From Bordetella genomosp. 8 (GTDB lineage Bacteria > Pseudomonadota > Gammaproteobacteria > Burkholderiales > Burkholderiaceae_B), in contig NZ_CP021108.1 of assembly GCF_002119685.1 (NCBI RefSeq), forward strand, positions 5,890,001 through 5,954,000: a stretch of DNA of 64,000 bases, read 5' to 3'. Position 1 is the first letter of the stretch; every line of letters begins with the position of its first letter. Both the position numbers and the translations under genes were made by a program. Below are positions 63,176 through 64,000 of this stretch, one piece after another. The notes below the pieces were generated by a model. That model did not search any database and had not been told where the DNA came from. It saw only the letters and a list, made by a program, of their open reading frames with translations.

Positions 63176-64000
63176 GATGTCGATTCCGAGATTGCTGTGG
63201 ATGCGGACGGATTTGGCGTGAAGGCGGCGCGAGGTTCGCTGCCCTCGTAGGAACGGCAACCCTGGATGACGGCGAGAGGACGCCGCTTGGTGTTTTCGTA
63301 AGCCCGCCAGGCATAGGCCCCAACCAACCCCAGGCCGAGGGTATTCAAGGCCCCGAAGAATCCGATCAGTACTATCGTGGCGGCATATCCGGGCACGGGC
63401 AGATCGCCGACCAGCTTGAGCAAAGTCACAACGATGCCCATGACCAGCGCGACCGCCGTACCGGCGAAGCCGAGAATGGTCATCAGCCGTATGGGCAGAT
63501 CCGTGAAGGCGAAGATGCTATCCATCAGGTAGTTGATCTTCTTGCTCAGCGTCCACGCGCTCTTGCCATACATGCGCTTTCGACGCCCATACGTGATCTG
63601 GTGCCGACGGAAACCAATCCAGAAAAGCAACCCGACGAGGGATGAATGCGACTCTTCCAGTTTCAGTAGCTCGTCGCGAACGCGGCGATTCGCACCAAAC
63701 ACGTCCACGCCGCCTTCCGGGATTTCCTTGACGATCCAGCGCCGGTAGAAGTCCCAGAACATGTTGGACGCGAAACGGCTCATCGGTGGATCTTCGCGTG
63801 CCTCACGTACGCCGATTACGATGTCGTGCTGTTGGCTGACCAGGGCCGCCAGAAATTCCACCAGCAGCTCGGGAGGTTCCTGCAGGTCGGCCGCGATAAC
63901 ACCGACGTAGTCGCCTCTCGCGGCCTGCAGGCCGGTCCGGATGGCGGCAAACGAGCCGAAATTGCGTGCATGCAGCACCAACTGGGACGGAAATGGCGCG
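63172..64000 (-). CDS. GT2 polyprenyl-phosphate glycosyltransferase, GtrB type (partial)
   Basis: The 5' end is beyond the window; 276 residues are visible to the TGA at 63172. [36 protein letters not shown] is the GtrB/DPM1 motif region, followed by two C-terminal transmembrane helices ([19 protein letters not shown] and [19 protein letters not shown]). It loads a sugar onto undecaprenyl phosphate. It overlaps the WxcM-like gene by 4 bp and, with GtrA and the GT-C protein, makes the second gtr-like module. Confidence 0.9.
   Translation of the reverse strand, partial: APFPSQLVLHARNFGSFAAIRTGLQAARGDYVGVIAADLQEPPELLVEFLAALVSQQHDIVIGVREAREDPPMSRFASNMFWDFYRRWIVKEIPEGGVDVFGANRRVRDELLKLEESHSSLVGLLFWIGFRRHQITYGRRKRMYGKSAWTLSKKINYLMDSIFAFTDLPIRLMTILGFAGTAVALVMGIVVTLLKLVGDLPVPGYAATIVLIGFFGALNTLGLGLVGAYAWRAYENTKRRPLAVIQGCRSYEGSEPRAAFTPNPSASTAISESTS

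Noticed and set aside
1..64000. Mobile elements, CRISPR arrays, tRNA and rRNA genes
   Set aside because: No transposase, integrase other than XerC, terminal inverted repeats, spaced direct repeats or tRNA-like TPsiC segments were found on reading both strands.

Overview
The window is a GC-rich, densely coded chromosome segment with no insertion sequences, tRNAs, rRNAs or CRISPR arrays that I could see. Gene content and order point to a betaproteobacterium of the Burkholderiales, most likely Alcaligenaceae (Bordetella/Achromobacter-like). The pointers are metK next to two LpxL-type acyltransferases, dapF, a DUF484 gene and xerC; dksA followed by hslVU; the dac-dat-ybeD-lipB-lipA operon; birA-coaX (coaX is 'baf' in Bordetella); and waaA/waaC close to coaX. 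The genus is inferred, not shown.

Left part (1-4.5 kb): the end of a LysR-type regulator, then a five-gene minus-strand operon that reads as a Gram-negative stressosome: RsbR, RsbS and RsbT homologues, a protein joining an RsbT-like ATPase domain to an RsbX/SpoIIE-like phosphatase, and a hybrid histidine kinase that also starts with an RsbT-like ATPase domain.

Housekeeping part (4.7-35.9 kb): metK; lpxL-lpxL-dapF-DUF484-xerC; a zinc block (znuCBA opposite zur, with a perfect 7-3-7 Zur-like palindrome between them, then a histidine-rich CobW GTPase and a DksA with only one zinc-finger cysteine); hslVU; a GNAT acetyltransferase with a PduO-type adenosyltransferase; the peptidoglycan/lipoate operon; a GGDEF-EAL protein; a degenerate class III aminotransferase lacking the PLP lysine; a four-gene MCE/Mla-type lipid transporter; birA-coaX and a 52-residue membrane stub.

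Surface-polysaccharide part (35.9-64 kb, continuing beyond the window): it begins 2 bp after the stub. The first section looks like a three-component gtr-type module (GtrA flippase, a GT2 domain fused to a sugar epimerase, a GT-C-like membrane protein) with a split transketolase and two methyltransferases. It is followed by the core genes waaA and waaC and an OafA-type acyltransferase. Next comes an ABC-transporter-dependent O-antigen system (wzm, wzt with a C-terminal domain) with large glycosyltransferases. One of these is an 1125-residue protein with methyltransferase, possible kinase-like, coiled-coil and GT4 regions, resembling a WbdD-type chain terminator/ruler fused to a glycosyltransferase. 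The right end holds a second gtr-like module (GT2, WxcM-like bifunctional enzyme, GtrA, GT-C protein). A working model is that an O-chain is built and capped in the cytoplasm, measured by the coiled coil and exported by Wzm-Wzt, and that two undecaprenyl-phosphate-sugar systems decorate LPS in the periplasm.
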